Shown in pieces: positions 26,935-36,170 of a stretch of 64,000 nucleotides of DNA. Position numbers and translations under genes: made by a program. The stretch is from Synechococcales cyanobacterium bin59.metabat.ball.084 (GTDB taxonomy: Bacteria; Cyanobacteriota; Cyanobacteriia; Cyanobacteriales; Chamaesiphonaceae), in NCBI GenBank assembly GCA_013297675.1, contig JAAFHZ010000005.1:26435-90434 (forward strand). Reading direction: 5' to 3'. Under the pieces are notes generated by a model, which saw only the letters and a program-made list of their open reading frames with translations, ran no database searches and was not told where the DNA came from. Each line of letters opens with the position of its first letter. Positions within the stretch are counted from its first letter, which is position 1.

Positions 26935-29900
26935 TTAATCCACTCGGGTGCGAAACCGCATGAAACCGTAAGGTTTATCGGTAAGTGTTGCGTTAATGGG
27001 GTTGACTATTGTGCCCAGATCTACCACTACTGCACCATTGGTATTGGTAGGGATTTGAGCTGTTGGGGATCGCCGACAAGCGTTAGGTAAAACAGTACCT
27101 GGTGGATAGTAGTGCGCGTTGTCGCCATCGGATAGATTAGTGTAAGATTTGATTTGCTCATTGGCCTGTGCCATAATTCCCCGATCACCACCTGATCCAC
27201 CAGCAGCAGAAGTCAGAATTGGCACAGTTCCTGGCCACATGGCGATCGAAGGCACAAAGGTCTGTTTCCCAGGGATCAAGTCACAAATGCTCACATTGTT
27301 AGCTACCCCATCTCCATTGGACAAAAAGTAAATGGTATATTCTATAATATCTCCCGGCCGCACATTGCCGCCGTCAGTGCCGCCAACTAAGAAAGTGGCT
27401 AGATTTGGCCATTGATCGGTATCTGGCGGAGAAATTGCCGGTGCCGACAATGTATTATCATCATAGGGATTACTGGGTTCATCAATATAGCTAGCTAAAT
27501 CCTGACCATTTAAAGTCGAAGTTGAGCCATTAATATTGGTGATGCGTTTGACCAACAACACATTGGGGTTGTTGAGTGCTACGCTGCTAAATTCTGAAGT
27601 GTTGCCTTGGCTGTCGGTAGCTGTGGACGTAATATTTTTAGCACTGGATAAACTCATGGTCGTGGCGTTGGTGAATTCACAGGCTGAGTTAACACCAAAT
27701 AGTCCATTGGCATCAGTAGTACAAGAACCAATATAGGTTTTACCTTCGCCATGAGAGGTTGATCGAGTATCGTTCAGAATCACTTCTCCGTTATTATTAC
27801 CATCATCATCTGCCACAAACAACTCTACAGTTGCATTGCCAAAAATAGGATTGCCGATAGAGCTGCTCCCCACATAGCCTTTAACCTTAAGTTTGCCTGC
27901 ATTTAATGTTGATGCAGTAATGACTGGATAATCGATGCCGTTATTGGGCTGAGTGGCACTAATCAAACCATCGTTGGGAGTGACCCCATCGATTTGATGG
28001 TCAATGCCCAATTTAGCATTTTGGTAGATACTGTTTTGTGATATGCGGTTTCGCACTCCCGTATTGAGTGGGCCACCATAATATACAGCAATTCCGCTAC
28101 CCTGACCTAAGCCAGTATTTTTGGTGCCCCTGATGATATTTTTTTGGATCGTTGTGTCGCTAGAAGAAGCATTGATCGCATAGACATTGTTGTTAGTAAA
28201 AGTGTTGTTCTCGATCATAATGAAACTTGAATAGCTAATCTGAATCCCCTGTCCTTGGGCACTGGCATACCCAGGCTTACTAGAATCACGAATTAAATTG
28301 CGCTTTATGGTAATGTTTTTAGTGCCCTCAACAGTTTCTATCTGGTCAGCATAAATGCCACTAGCATTAGATCCATTATTGTTTTTAGGGCCATTATAAG
28401 CTACTTCATTGTCAATAAAATCAACACTAGTACCGTTGGTGTTTTCAAAGGTAATCGCATCTGAATTATATGCCAAATAGTTATTAAAGATATTTGCGGC
28501 TCCGGCTGTTTGCAAGGTGTAGCCTACATCAATTGTGGGAACACCTGGATCGGAACCATCTGCCATCGTGCCGCCTAGTAGTTGGGTGATAGTTGCAGGG
28601 CTGCTATTGGGAACAACATCATTAATTACAATTGCCCCTTTGAGCAAGGTCGCTAAATTACCGGTAGTGCGATAGCCATAAATGGCAAACCCTTTGAGTA
28701 AGGTATTACCGCCATTCACCAAGATAGCGTTGGTGTTCGCAGGCACAGACCGCAGATCTAATACTACTTCTGGCTTGGGAATAGTGCTGAGATTTAAACC
28801 ATCGACCCCCACTATGCCGCCAGTGCCGATGGTGCCACTATTTAAGTCGCTGACGTTGGTGGTCTGAGTGGTAGCATCTAAATGTGTGTCACTATCGGTA
28901 ATACTAAAATTATTAGCCAAACTGATTACAGCAGCACCAATATTGCCACCAGTACCATTGATCCCACTGCTATAGCCTCCAGATAGTCCTGCGCGAGCTG
29001 CTCCGTCAGAAATCATAAAGATCGAGACTTCTTTGCCAGCAGTTTGACCTTCTTGAGCTAAATTAGTATTTTTTAGGGCATTACTATTGGTGACAAATTG
29101 GCGCAGGGAACCTTGACCAGCATCATTAGTGTTCACGATCGTGTCGAAATTATAGCCAAAGTCTATCCCGGTAACGTTAGTACTATTGACCTGCACAACG
29201 GTTAATGACTGAGCTTCCTCTGTGGGAGTATCTAAGGTGGCAAGATTAGCATTAGCGGTATTCGATGAGGCATCGATTTCGGCTGGTTTTTCACCCCCTA
29301 CATGGTCGGTAACATTAATAACCGTTCCTGTGAATGCATCAGTGCGGAAGGTTTGTACTGGGATTAAAGTACTGACATAACCTAGACGGGAGGATGTAAC
29401 AGTGCTATTTACTACCCGAATTTTGTAATTTCCGGCTTGTATGCCACCAGTAACGTTGGTATCATCAAACTTGTATAGCCCAGCGCTATCAGTTGTAGTA
29501 AATCCTTTGAATGCTCCAGTAGAATCATAGATTTCGACTCTGGCATTGGCACGACCCGAGGTGGCCGGGGTATTGAGAGGACGACCCACACCACCGCCAT
29601 AGTTAGGGTCTTCAAATACTGTTCCAGAAATTTGGATATTAGTAGCAAGACTACAATATGAAACCGGTCCCATACCAACCCCATTTGATCGTTCTGGGCT
29701 AATAGTATTGGTTGAGCTGGAATTTCCTGGCTCAAGTCGCTGGAATACCACGCGCCGCATACCAACCGTATTTTGTAATGTGATTGTTCCGTTGGAATTA
29801 CCATAAGTGCCACCAGCCGTTAAGCTGGCGCTGTAAGTAGTCGGCTCTAGGGTTTGAGTATCGGTAAAGAAAGCCAAAGACCCAAATCCAGTCGGTGTGC

Positions 29901-32613
29901 CATCTACAAACCCATAACTCGTAGCGCTGGTAATATCAGCACCAGCACCATTGTAAACATTCAAAATTTTGATATGTTCAATGCCATCAGTGTTGCCATT
30001 AATTGCCGAAAAGGCCATGTTCAAAGCAGTAATATCACCATCAAATGAAACCTCATAGGTTTCAGTATCTCGTCCAAACCAGCTTCGTACCACTCTATCG
30101 TCAGAACCTAGCCAGATACCACCAACAGGGTTTCCAGTCCCTAGGGGATAAAGGTTCGGGCTAGGACCGCTGATTGTATTAGAGCCAGACAGCTTTTTCA
30201 CCGTCATGGTGCGTCCGCCGCCACCCGCATTACTATAAGTGATGGTGGTAGCGTTATCAGTCGCTCCTGCGTTTAAATCTGCAATGGAGAGGGTATTAAT
30301 CGGGCAAGTTAAGGGCAAAACTGAAGCCTGAGGACGAACCACTGTTATGCCAGCGATCGCCACCTTATAATCTTCTACTTCACCGTCATTTGCAGTACCA
30401 CTAGGGGTAGCTGAGGTGACGTTGTTATCTGTAGTTAACCGGAACCTGGCAAAGGTATTGCCTGCTGCACCCATAGTGATTCCACTCCAGCTCAGAGCGG
30501 TTGTAGGATTGCCATCATTAGTACCTGTATTGACTGTGACACTGGTGTATTCACTGCTTTCAAAGGTGCCGTTTTTATTGAAATCTACCCAGGCGTGAAG
30601 CGTGGCTGGGTTGCCGCTAGTATTAGTGACTTTGATATTAGCAGCGGGAATGCTGTAGCTAGTTGCTCCAGGAGTGAGGTTGGGGAGGGTGACGCCATCT
30701 TCATCACCGGGGCTACCGTTGATATCGTCTCCGTCGGCATTAGCAGATGCTAAGGATGTCGCTTCGCTGTCGATATTGGCTCCTAATTTTAGGGTATTGA
30801 CAATGTTATGGTTGGCATCACCATAGGCATTTGTGTCAATGCCATTAGGTGCTGTACCGCTAGTGGGGGAATCGCTATAGTCTCTAGCCACAACAGTTAC
30901 ATCTTCACCAGTACTGGCAGAGGCATTGTAGCTGACAGTGGCACTGTTTCCTGATGGATTATTGTAAGTACTACTAGCAGAATTTTGATAAGTGCCACTA
31001 GTAACTCCTGAGCCAACATTGACCGTGAAGAGAATCGCGACGCTGCCACCAGGAGGAATGGTAAAAGTGCCCCACGTAGGTGTGGTTACTCCAACAGTAG
31101 GATTTGTGGTTGTAGCACGATTGGCACCACCATTGAGAGTTATTGTTCCGGTAGAAGCATAAGTAAATCCGTTGGACAATGTGCCAAGAATATTGACATC
31201 TGTCGCATTACCCCCAGCACTATTAGAGACTGTAATTGTGTAGTTGGCAGTGCTACCCGCTGTGACATTAGGGGTTGTAGTAATTTTATTAACAGTTATA
31301 TTAGCGGGATTATCAACAACTACTTTGGCTGTGGCAGGAGCATTGTCAGTGGTATCAAACGTTGTATCTATTTGCACTGAGCCGATGTGACCAATTGCGC
31401 TATTGGTATAAATGCCCAAAGTGCTAGGAATATCTGCTTGATAAGTTAATGTACTAGATCCATTAGCAGGAACCGTGAATAAATTGAAAAAAGTAAGATC
31501 TTGCCCTGAAATAGTAGGATTGGCGATAGTAATACCATTGAATTTAGCTGAACCAGCTACATAAGTAGCATTAACAGGACTAGATGGCAAAACGTCTTTG
31601 ATGTCATCTAGGGTTACAGGAACAGTCCCAGAGTTGTTTAAAGTAATAGTGTAAGTAACTCTACTAGCTCCTGTTAACTGGCTAACATTAACACTTTTAG
31701 TTAAGGTGGTTGTGTTGTTGGTAGATCCAAGTTGTCTTAAATTAGCCCAGCTACTAGTGTCTGTGTGTTTAATTGGATTACCACTACTAATCTCATTAAT
31801 TGGGCTTAATGAAGTATTGGAGGAGGTGGTAGCAGTAGCCAGAAATGTATATTTAATGGAGTAGGTAGCAGTAGTCTTGTCAACAATTCTAAATAATGTG
31901 TCAGTATAAGTACCTGTTGAGGGACCAGAATTAACGGTGAATTCTGTTTTGACTAGCTGATAACTATTAGCGGGCCAATTTGCCAAGCTAGCAGGGGTCA
32001 TAGCAAAAACACCTGCTGCTCCAACTGTGCCTGCATCACCAGTAGAAGTGACAACTATTTCTCCTCCTAGTTGACCTGGATTGGGGCTAACAGTAGCAGA
32101 AGTAATTTTATTGGCTGAAGCGCTAATCGTTGCTTCAACTGCTGCAAAAGAGAAGCTATGGTTGCAAATAGAATCAGCTACTAAATCTGGGCGTGTAGAA
32201 AATAGTCTCACATTATGACTTTGAGCGCTCGTAGTCGCACCAGAAGCATTAAGGTAAAAATAAGCCATTTTGCTACTACCAGCAGCCAGCGGCCCAATAT
32301 GTACAATTCCATCTTCATTAGTTGCTAGCCCTACCTTACCACCCGTGAAATTATCTAATTTAACCCAAAGGTCGTTATAATTTGCTCCACTGTTGTTAGT
32401 TATTTTGTAGCCAACATACATTCCCGTGATATTGTCGCCCAGGTCAATATAGTAAGTACCGGAATGAACAGGAGTAACATTTCCTGTGTTGCAAGACCCA
32501 GAAGCTAATGCTGGCTGTTGATCACTAAGACTAAATGGCAAGGAAATAATGCTTGCTATTAATCCTATACGGATTAAATTTGTATTTCGTAGTGATTCAA
32601 AAAAAGCTTTCAT
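26935..32613 (-). CDS. Giant secreted protein: DUF11-like repeats, GEVED-type, SdrD-B-like and beta-helix modules
   Basis: Predicted secreted protein of 1892 residues. The ATG at 32613 is preferred over the longer frame at 32715 because it directly precedes a signal peptide (IGLIASIISLPFSL, cleavage after ALASG). Modules in order: an N-terminal domain (about 30-300), DUF11-like repeats (about 320-560, YTITLNNSGTVPVTLDDI, YTITVSNSAGGNATDV), a GEVED-type domain (about 570-750, ending in GEVEDYKVAI), an SdrD-B-like module from about 990 (ISGTVFEDPNYGGG), beta-helix repeats (about 1300-1540) and a C-terminal module (NVLLVKRITN to FMRFRTRVD). The last 900 residues are paralogous to the protein encoded at 17738-22105. 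No catalytic motif was recognised. A surface or matrix structural role is inference. Confidence 0.88.
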   Translation of the reverse strand: MKAFFESLRNTNLIRIGLIASIISLPFSLSDQQPALASGSCNTGNVTPVHSGTYYIDLGDNITGMYVGYKITNNSGANYNDLWVKLDNFTGGKVGLATNEDGIVHIGPLAAGSSKMAYFYLNASGATTSAQSHNVRLFSTRPDLVADSICNHSFSFAAVEATISASANKITSATVSPNPGQLGGEIVVTSTGDAGTVGAAGVFAMTPASLANWPANSYQLVKTEFTVNSGPSTGTYTDTLFRIVDKTTATYSIKYTFLATATTSSNTSLSPINEISSGNPIKHTDTSSWANLRQLGSTNNTTTLTKSVNVSQLTGASRVTYTITLNNSGTVPVTLDDIKDVLPSSPVNATYVAGSAKFNGITIANPTISGQDLTFFNLFTVPANGSSTLTYQADIPSTLGIYTNSAIGHIGSVQIDTTFDTTDNAPATAKVVVDNPANITVNKITTTPNVTAGSTANYTITVSNSAGGNATDVNILGTLSNGFTYASTGTITLNGGANRATTTNPTVGVTTPTWGTFTIPPGGSVAILFTVNVGSGVTSGTYQNSASSTYNNPSGNSATVSYNASASTGEDVTVVARDYSDSPTSGTAPNGIDTNAYGDANHNIVNTLKLGANIDSEATSLASANADGDDINGSPGDEDGVTLPNLTPGATSYSIPAANIKVTNTSGNPATLHAWVDFNKNGTFESSEYTSVTVNTGTNDGNPTTALSWSGITMGAAGNTFARFRLTTDNNVTSATPSGTANDGEVEDYKVAIAGITVVRPQASVLPLTCPINTLSIADLNAGATDNATTITYSNAGGGGRTMTVKKLSGSNTISGPSPNLYPLGTGNPVGGIWLGSDDRVVRSWFGRDTETYEVSFDGDITALNMAFSAINGNTDGIEHIKILNVYNGAGADITSATSYGFVDGTPTGFGSLAFFTDTQTLEPTTYSASLTAGGTYGNSNGTITLQNTVGMRRVVFQRLEPGNSSSTNTISPERSNGVGMGPVSYCSLATNIQISGTVFEDPNYGGGVGRPLNTPATSGRANARVEIYDSTGAFKGFTTTDSAGLYKFDDTNVTGGIQAGNYKIRVVNSTVTSSRLGYVSTLIPVQTFRTDAFTGTVINVTDHVGGEKPAEIDASSNTANANLATLDTPTEEAQSLTVVQVNSTNVTGIDFGYNFDTIVNTNDAGQGSLRQFVTNSNALKNTNLAQEGQTAGKEVSIFMISDGAARAGLSGGYSSGINGTGGNIGAAVISLANNFSITDSDTHLDATTQTTNVSDLNSGTIGTGGIVGVDGLNLSTIPKPEVVLDLRSVPANTNAILVNGGNTLLKGFAIYGYRTTGNLATLLKGAIVINDVVPNSSPATITQLLGGTMADGSDPGVPTIDVGYTLQTAGAANIFNNYLAYNSDAITFENTNGTSVDFIDNEVAYNGPKNNNGSNASGIYADQIETVEGTKNITIKRNLIRDSSKPGYASAQGQGIQISYSSFIMIENNTFTNNNVYAINASSSDTTIQKNIIRGTKNTGLGQGSGIAVYYGGPLNTGVRNRISQNSIYQNAKLGIDHQIDGVTPNDGLISATQPNNGIDYPVITASTLNAGKLKVKGYVGSSSIGNPIFGNATVELFVADDDGNNNGEVILNDTRSTSHGEGKTYIGSCTTDANGLFGVNSACEFTNATTMSLSSAKNITSTATDSQGNTSEFSSVALNNPNVLLVKRITNINGSTSTLNGQDLASYIDEPSNPYDDNTLSAPAISPPDTDQWPNLATFLVGGTDGGNVRPGDIIEYTIYFLSNGDGVANNVSICDLIPGKQTFVPSIAMWPGTVPILTSAAGGSGGDRGIMAQANEQIKSYTNLSDGDNAHYYPPGTVLPNACRRSPTAQIPTNTNGAVVVDLGTIVNPINATLTDKPYGFMRFRTRVD

Positions 32614-33482
32614 AGTTGATAGATCTAGATAATGAAAATTTGGTGATATTAAATCAAGGCAACGCACATTTGAGACAGTTGCCTTCCGAGCAGCAGGGGA
32701 AAACCAGAGGAGCATAGTTTGGTGGTTATTTTGCTAAAATATCAAAAAATTAGTAATATAAACCTGCTACGAATGCACTGTTTTCGGAACAGGTCTGAAT
32801 ACTAGGTGTTCTTATGATGCCCATGATGCAGGCTTAGTTTGTAGTGAAATCACTGAATTTTCAGAGTAGTAAAAACACGCAGATAATATTATGCAAGGCA
32901 TCATGTTTAAATTGATTTGAATCGCATCAAACACAAAGATACCCACTCAATTAAGTGGGCATTTTGAGGCTTTCGCATTGGTAGAGTCCAATTCGCAGTA
33001 TTATCAAGAAGGAGACTAAATGTCTTTTAATAATGCCAATTATTCACTAAGAACGGATTGCCAAATACTAAACCAAGGGAGAAAATGAGTAGAATCTTTC
33101 GACAATAAAGGATTTTTTGTGTAATGACACAGTGCTTTTACAAGCTTTTGTAGTCACAGGCATTAATAATCTTTTGTTGCTTATATCTACTTTGGCAAAT
33201 TAACTAAGTGAAATCAACAGAGGAAACACTTAATCTGCTGGTTAATATTTTTACTGATATCTAGGTATTATCATCTTATCAAGCACCGATCCACTGCCAA
33301 GATAGATAAACAACCGTGTAATTACACAGATTCAAAAAAATACAATTTGCTGAAATTAACTCTAATTGTCAGAACTACCGGCGATTGTGGACGGTTATGG
33401 AGGCAGGCCATCTCAGATCTGTTAAATATACGCAAAACCCTAGATAATGGCATTGGCGATCGTTCCCCCAAATTATTCTCCC
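32614..33482. other. Intergenic region upstream of the second giant gene
   Basis: About 870 bp without a credible gene. It holds the giant gene's promoter, a small hairpin with arms CCCACT and AGTGGG (32942-32959), direct-repeat copy B, and the upstream region of the DUF456 gene. Open frames here and overlapping the next gene lack coding character. Confidence 0.5.
32969..33063 (+). repeat. Short direct repeat, copy B (split by about 50 bp)
   Basis: The left block GCTTTCGCATTGGTAGAG (32969-32986) matches copy A with one change. The right block (about 33036-33063, ending CTAAGAACGGATTGCCA) also matches. Unlike copy A, about 50 bp separate them. Copies A and B lie on either side of the giant gene in direct orientation, 6 kb apart. 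Confidence 0.75.
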
Positions 33483-34058
33483 ATGTCTTTACCAACTGTT
33501 TTAGTTTATTGGCTGCCCACTGTGGCCTATTGGCTGCTCCTAGCTGTAATGCTGCTGGGCGTAGTTGGAGCCTTTATCCCCGCTATTCCAGGGCCAAGCT
33601 TGATTGTGGGAGCCATTGTAGCCGCCGGTTTTATCTATGGATGGTCGCAAATGAGCATCCCTTTGGTGGTGTCGATTATTGTTTTGGTTCTTTGTTTTGC
33701 GATCGAATACCTAGCCGGAGTCCTGGGTGGTCAAAAGGCCGGAGCCAGTCACTGGGGACAAATTGGTGCCATGATTGGCTTAGGTCTGGGCTTTTTTGGC
33801 ATGTTGCCCGCCTTGCCCGTGGGTGGCCCACTGCTGGGAATTTTCTTTGGGCCTTTTATTGGTGCCGTGGTAGGCGAAATTCTTTATTTGCTGCGCGATA
33901 AAAGTTTGTCTGCGCTCGATCGACTGCAAAAATCTCTCCGAGCTGGCATTGGCATTGTGGCAGGTTCACTGGTGGGCTTGGTAATGCAGGGGCTGCTTTC
34001 GCTGGGAGCCTTAATTGTATTTTTGTTTTATACGTATTCTTACGGCTGGCCTGCTTAA
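33483..34058 (+). CDS. DUF456 family membrane protein
   Basis: A 191-residue integral membrane protein. The ATG at 33483 is preferred to one at 33447 because it begins directly with a hydrophobic helix. The DUF456 pattern is clear: VVGAFIPAIPGPSLIVGAIV, then LVLCFAIEYLAGVLGGQKAG and GPFIGAVVGEIL, with a glycine-rich final helix. The family is widespread in bacteria without an assigned function. It stands alone on the plus strand, followed by 158 bp before the next gene. Confidence 0.88.
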   Translation: MSLPTVLVYWLPTVAYWLLLAVMLLGVVGAFIPAIPGPSLIVGAIVAAGFIYGWSQMSIPLVVSIIVLVLCFAIEYLAGVLGGQKAGASHWGQIGAMIGLGLGFFGMLPALPVGGPLLGIFFGPFIGAVVGEILYLLRDKSLSALDRLQKSLRAGIGIVAGSLVGLVMQGLLSLGALIVFLFYTYSYGWPA

Positions 34059-34216
34059 GCATTTTTGGGGAACACCGATCGGGTTGACCGACTCTAGCAG
34101 ATAATGTTTGGGGGTATCCCACAGATATCTCTCAATTATGTTAGTTCAACACTACAAAGTGAAGTGTCTAGCATTTCAAACCATCTATCTACTGCTAATT
34201 TATTAGGGTGTGAGCA

Positions 34217-34756
34217 ATGAACAATCAACTTTTCCAAGGACTTTTATTAGGAGCTTTGGTGTTTCAGGGTGTGGTAATTTTTTCGGCTGATGCCGCAACG
34301 CCCAACAGATCGAAGGTTTCGGCAACAAAGCCCGCCAAACCCACCGCTAAGCCAGAAGCTGAGCCACCGCTGGTAATTAACAAAACAACAATTCAAGACA
34401 ACGGCGTGCGCTATGAGCTGACCGGCTGTCGGCGAGAAAGTGCCGCCACCGCTACTAGTCTGGTTTGTCGTTTGTTGGTCACTAACAGAAGAAAAAATGA
34501 CGTGGCCGCCTCTTTAAAGGTAGCTGGCAGCAGATTTATCGATCGAGATGGAGAAGAGTATCTAGCTAAAGAAGTCAAGCTCGGCAGCGTGAAAGCTGAA
34601 GAAGAAGCCCAGAATACTCTAATTGCGGGCATTCCAACCAAAGCAACGGTAACATTTGATGCTCCGGCGGCGAATGTGGCTACCATGCGGGTCTTGGCCA
34701 TCAACCACTCTCCTGGTGATACTCTGAAGTTTTTAGATGTGAAAATTGGTAAGTAA
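34217..34756 (+). CDS. Exported hypothetical protein with DUF4352-like beta-sandwich
   Basis: A 179-residue protein with an N-terminal hydrophobic segment (GLLLGALVFQGVVIF) ending in ADAATP, a plausible signal peptide. A Lys/Pro/Ala-rich linker follows. The rest is a single beta-rich domain (VRYELTGCRRE, LVCRLLVTNRRKND, RFIDRDGEEYLAKEVKL, IPTKATVTFDAP) resembling extracellular Ig-like domains such as DUF4352. Two cysteines (in GCRRE and VCRLL) could pair. The function is unknown. It ends 6 nt before the exonuclease III gene, so the two are probably co-transcribed. Confidence 0.75.
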   Translation: MNNQLFQGLLLGALVFQGVVIFSADAATPNRSKVSATKPAKPTAKPEAEPPLVINKTTIQDNGVRYELTGCRRESAATATSLVCRLLVTNRRKNDVAASLKVAGSRFIDRDGEEYLAKEVKLGSVKAEEEAQNTLIAGIPTKATVTFDAPAANVATMRVLAINHSPGDTLKFLDVKIGK

Positions 34757-34762
34757 TCACTG

Positions 34763-35560
34763 ATGCAAATAGCTACCTGGAACGTCAATTCGATACGTAC
34801 TCGCCTGCAAATTGTGACCGACTGGCTGCAACGCCAGCCAGTAGATGTGCTCTGTCTCCAAGAAACCAAGGTGACAGATGAACAGTTTCCTCGATCGGCT
34901 TTTACTGATCTGGGCTATGAGGTGTACATTTCTGGCCAAAAATCTTATAACGGCGTAGCCCTCATTAGCCGCCAGCCCCTCACCAATGTTGCGGTGGGAT
35001 TTGCTGGCATACTAGGGGCTGAGCCAGTGGGAGATTTGGACGAGCAAAAAAGAGTAATTTCTGGCCAGCTCGGGGATGTGTCGATCGTTAATTTGTACGT
35101 GCCCAACGGTAGCGAAGTGGGCAGTGAAAAATATCAATACAAGCTGCGCTGGCTGGAGTTGCTGCGGCAATATCTGGTAGCGCAGTCTGATAAATCGCTC
35201 TGTGTTTGCGGTGATTTTAATATTGCTCTGGAAGCGATCGATATTTACACTAAAAAGAAAGATGACCACATTATGTATTCGCCAGTGGAAAGGGCAGCGC
35301 TCAAGTCTGCGGTGCTAGATTTAGGGCTAAAAGATGTGTTTCGGCACTTTGTGACCGAACCTGGTCACTATAGCTGGTGGGACTATCGCCAGGGCGGCTA
35401 TAGCCGCAATCGGGGCTGGCGGATTGACCATATGTATCTGAGTCCAGAGTTGATCGATCGGGCGACGGGCTGCACGATCGACAAAGCGCCCCGCGAACTA
35501 GAGCAGCCCAGCGATCACACGCCGGTAATTGTAGAGATTGAGCAACCTGTGTTAACTTAA
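34763..35560 (+). CDS. xth: Exodeoxyribonuclease III / AP endonuclease
   Basis: Exonuclease III family repair enzyme of 265 residues that cleaves DNA at abasic sites and trims 3' ends. The metal- and DNA-binding motifs are intact: IATWNVNSIRTR, LCLQETKV (Glu ligand), YNGVALISR, VCGDFNIAL (Asp/Asn) and a terminal SDHTPVIVEI (Asp-His). The length matches the family. It starts 6 nt after a secreted hypothetical protein, and the peroxiredoxin gene follows 27 nt downstream. That arrangement puts two oxidative-damage genes side by side, so joint expression is plausible. Confidence 0.95.
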   Translation: MQIATWNVNSIRTRLQIVTDWLQRQPVDVLCLQETKVTDEQFPRSAFTDLGYEVYISGQKSYNGVALISRQPLTNVAVGFAGILGAEPVGDLDEQKRVISGQLGDVSIVNLYVPNGSEVGSEKYQYKLRWLELLRQYLVAQSDKSLCVCGDFNIALEAIDIYTKKKDDHIMYSPVERAALKSAVLDLGLKDVFRHFVTEPGHYSWWDYRQGGYSRNRGWRIDHMYLSPELIDRATGCTIDKAPRELEQPSDHTPVIVEIEQPVLT

Positions 35561-35587
35561 CGAAAGCCCATACTCCTACCAAGTTCC

Positions 35588-36139
35588 ATGCTGTCTCGTC
35601 GCAACTTTTTTTCGGCTGTCTTTGCTGTTGTTCTCAGTTTTTTAAGCTGGTCAAATTTTGTGCCAGCGGCCTATGCCCTGGGTGGTAAGCTACCCGCGCT
35701 AAATTCTCCGGCTCCAAGTTTCTCGCTGCCAACCAATACCGGCGATGGTACAGTATCGCTGCAAGACTATCAGGGTAAATGGGTGGTGTTGTATTTTTAT
35801 CCCAAGGATTTCACCTCGGGCTGTACTCTAGAAGCTCGGCGTTTTCAGCAAGATATGGGTGAATATACGAGCAGAAATGCCCAGATTATTGGTGTCAGCG
35901 CCGACTCGGTAGATTCTCACGCCAAGTTTTGCGACTCTGAGGGTTTGAAGTTTCCGCTGTTGGCGGATGAAGGCGGTGCAGTTAGTAAGTCTTATGGTTC
36001 TTGGTTGGGCATTTTTTCGATGCGCCATACTTTTATTATCTCGCCCAAGGGTGAGCTGAAAGCGACTTTTACCGGTGTCAATCCTTCTGTACACAGCAAA
36101 GAAGTACTATCTAAGTTGGACGAGTTGAAGTCGGCGTGA
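35588..36139 (+). CDS. Peroxiredoxin, BCP/PrxQ type, exported
   Basis: Thiol peroxidase of 183 residues. The N-terminus (MLSRRNFFSAVFAVVLSFLS) carries an SRRNFF twin-arginine-like motif and a hydrophobic core, ending near AYALGG, so it is probably exported to the thylakoid lumen or periplasm. The core reads VVLYFYPKDFTSGCTLEA, with the peroxidatic Cys in SGCTLE. The PrxQ resolving Cys five residues later is missing (Ala/Arg there). A Cys in AKFCDSEGLKFPLLAD could act instead. It reduces peroxides with thioredoxin-like donors. The gene follows exonuclease III by 27 nt. Confidence 0.92.
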   Translation: MLSRRNFFSAVFAVVLSFLSWSNFVPAAYALGGKLPALNSPAPSFSLPTNTGDGTVSLQDYQGKWVVLYFYPKDFTSGCTLEARRFQQDMGEYTSRNAQIIGVSADSVDSHAKFCDSEGLKFPLLADEGGAVSKSYGSWLGIFSMRHTFIISPKGELKATFTGVNPSVHSKEVLSKLDELKSA

Positions 36140-36170
36140 GATTTTAATCTTAGAGGCACAAATTGCTACC

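Noticed and set aside
29412..29813. A 133-codon minus-strand frame inside the second giant gene
   Set aside because: It is an alternate frame of a continuous modular protein whose domains run straight through the region.
32890..33020. A small open frame containing direct-repeat copy B
   Set aside because: It has no good start, no homology I recognise, and copy A does not keep the same frame, so the similarity is not due to coding.
33347..33901. A 184-codon frame overlapping the DUF456 gene
   Set aside because: It lies in another frame of a clear membrane protein, is rich in Arg, Cys and Trp, and has no family features.
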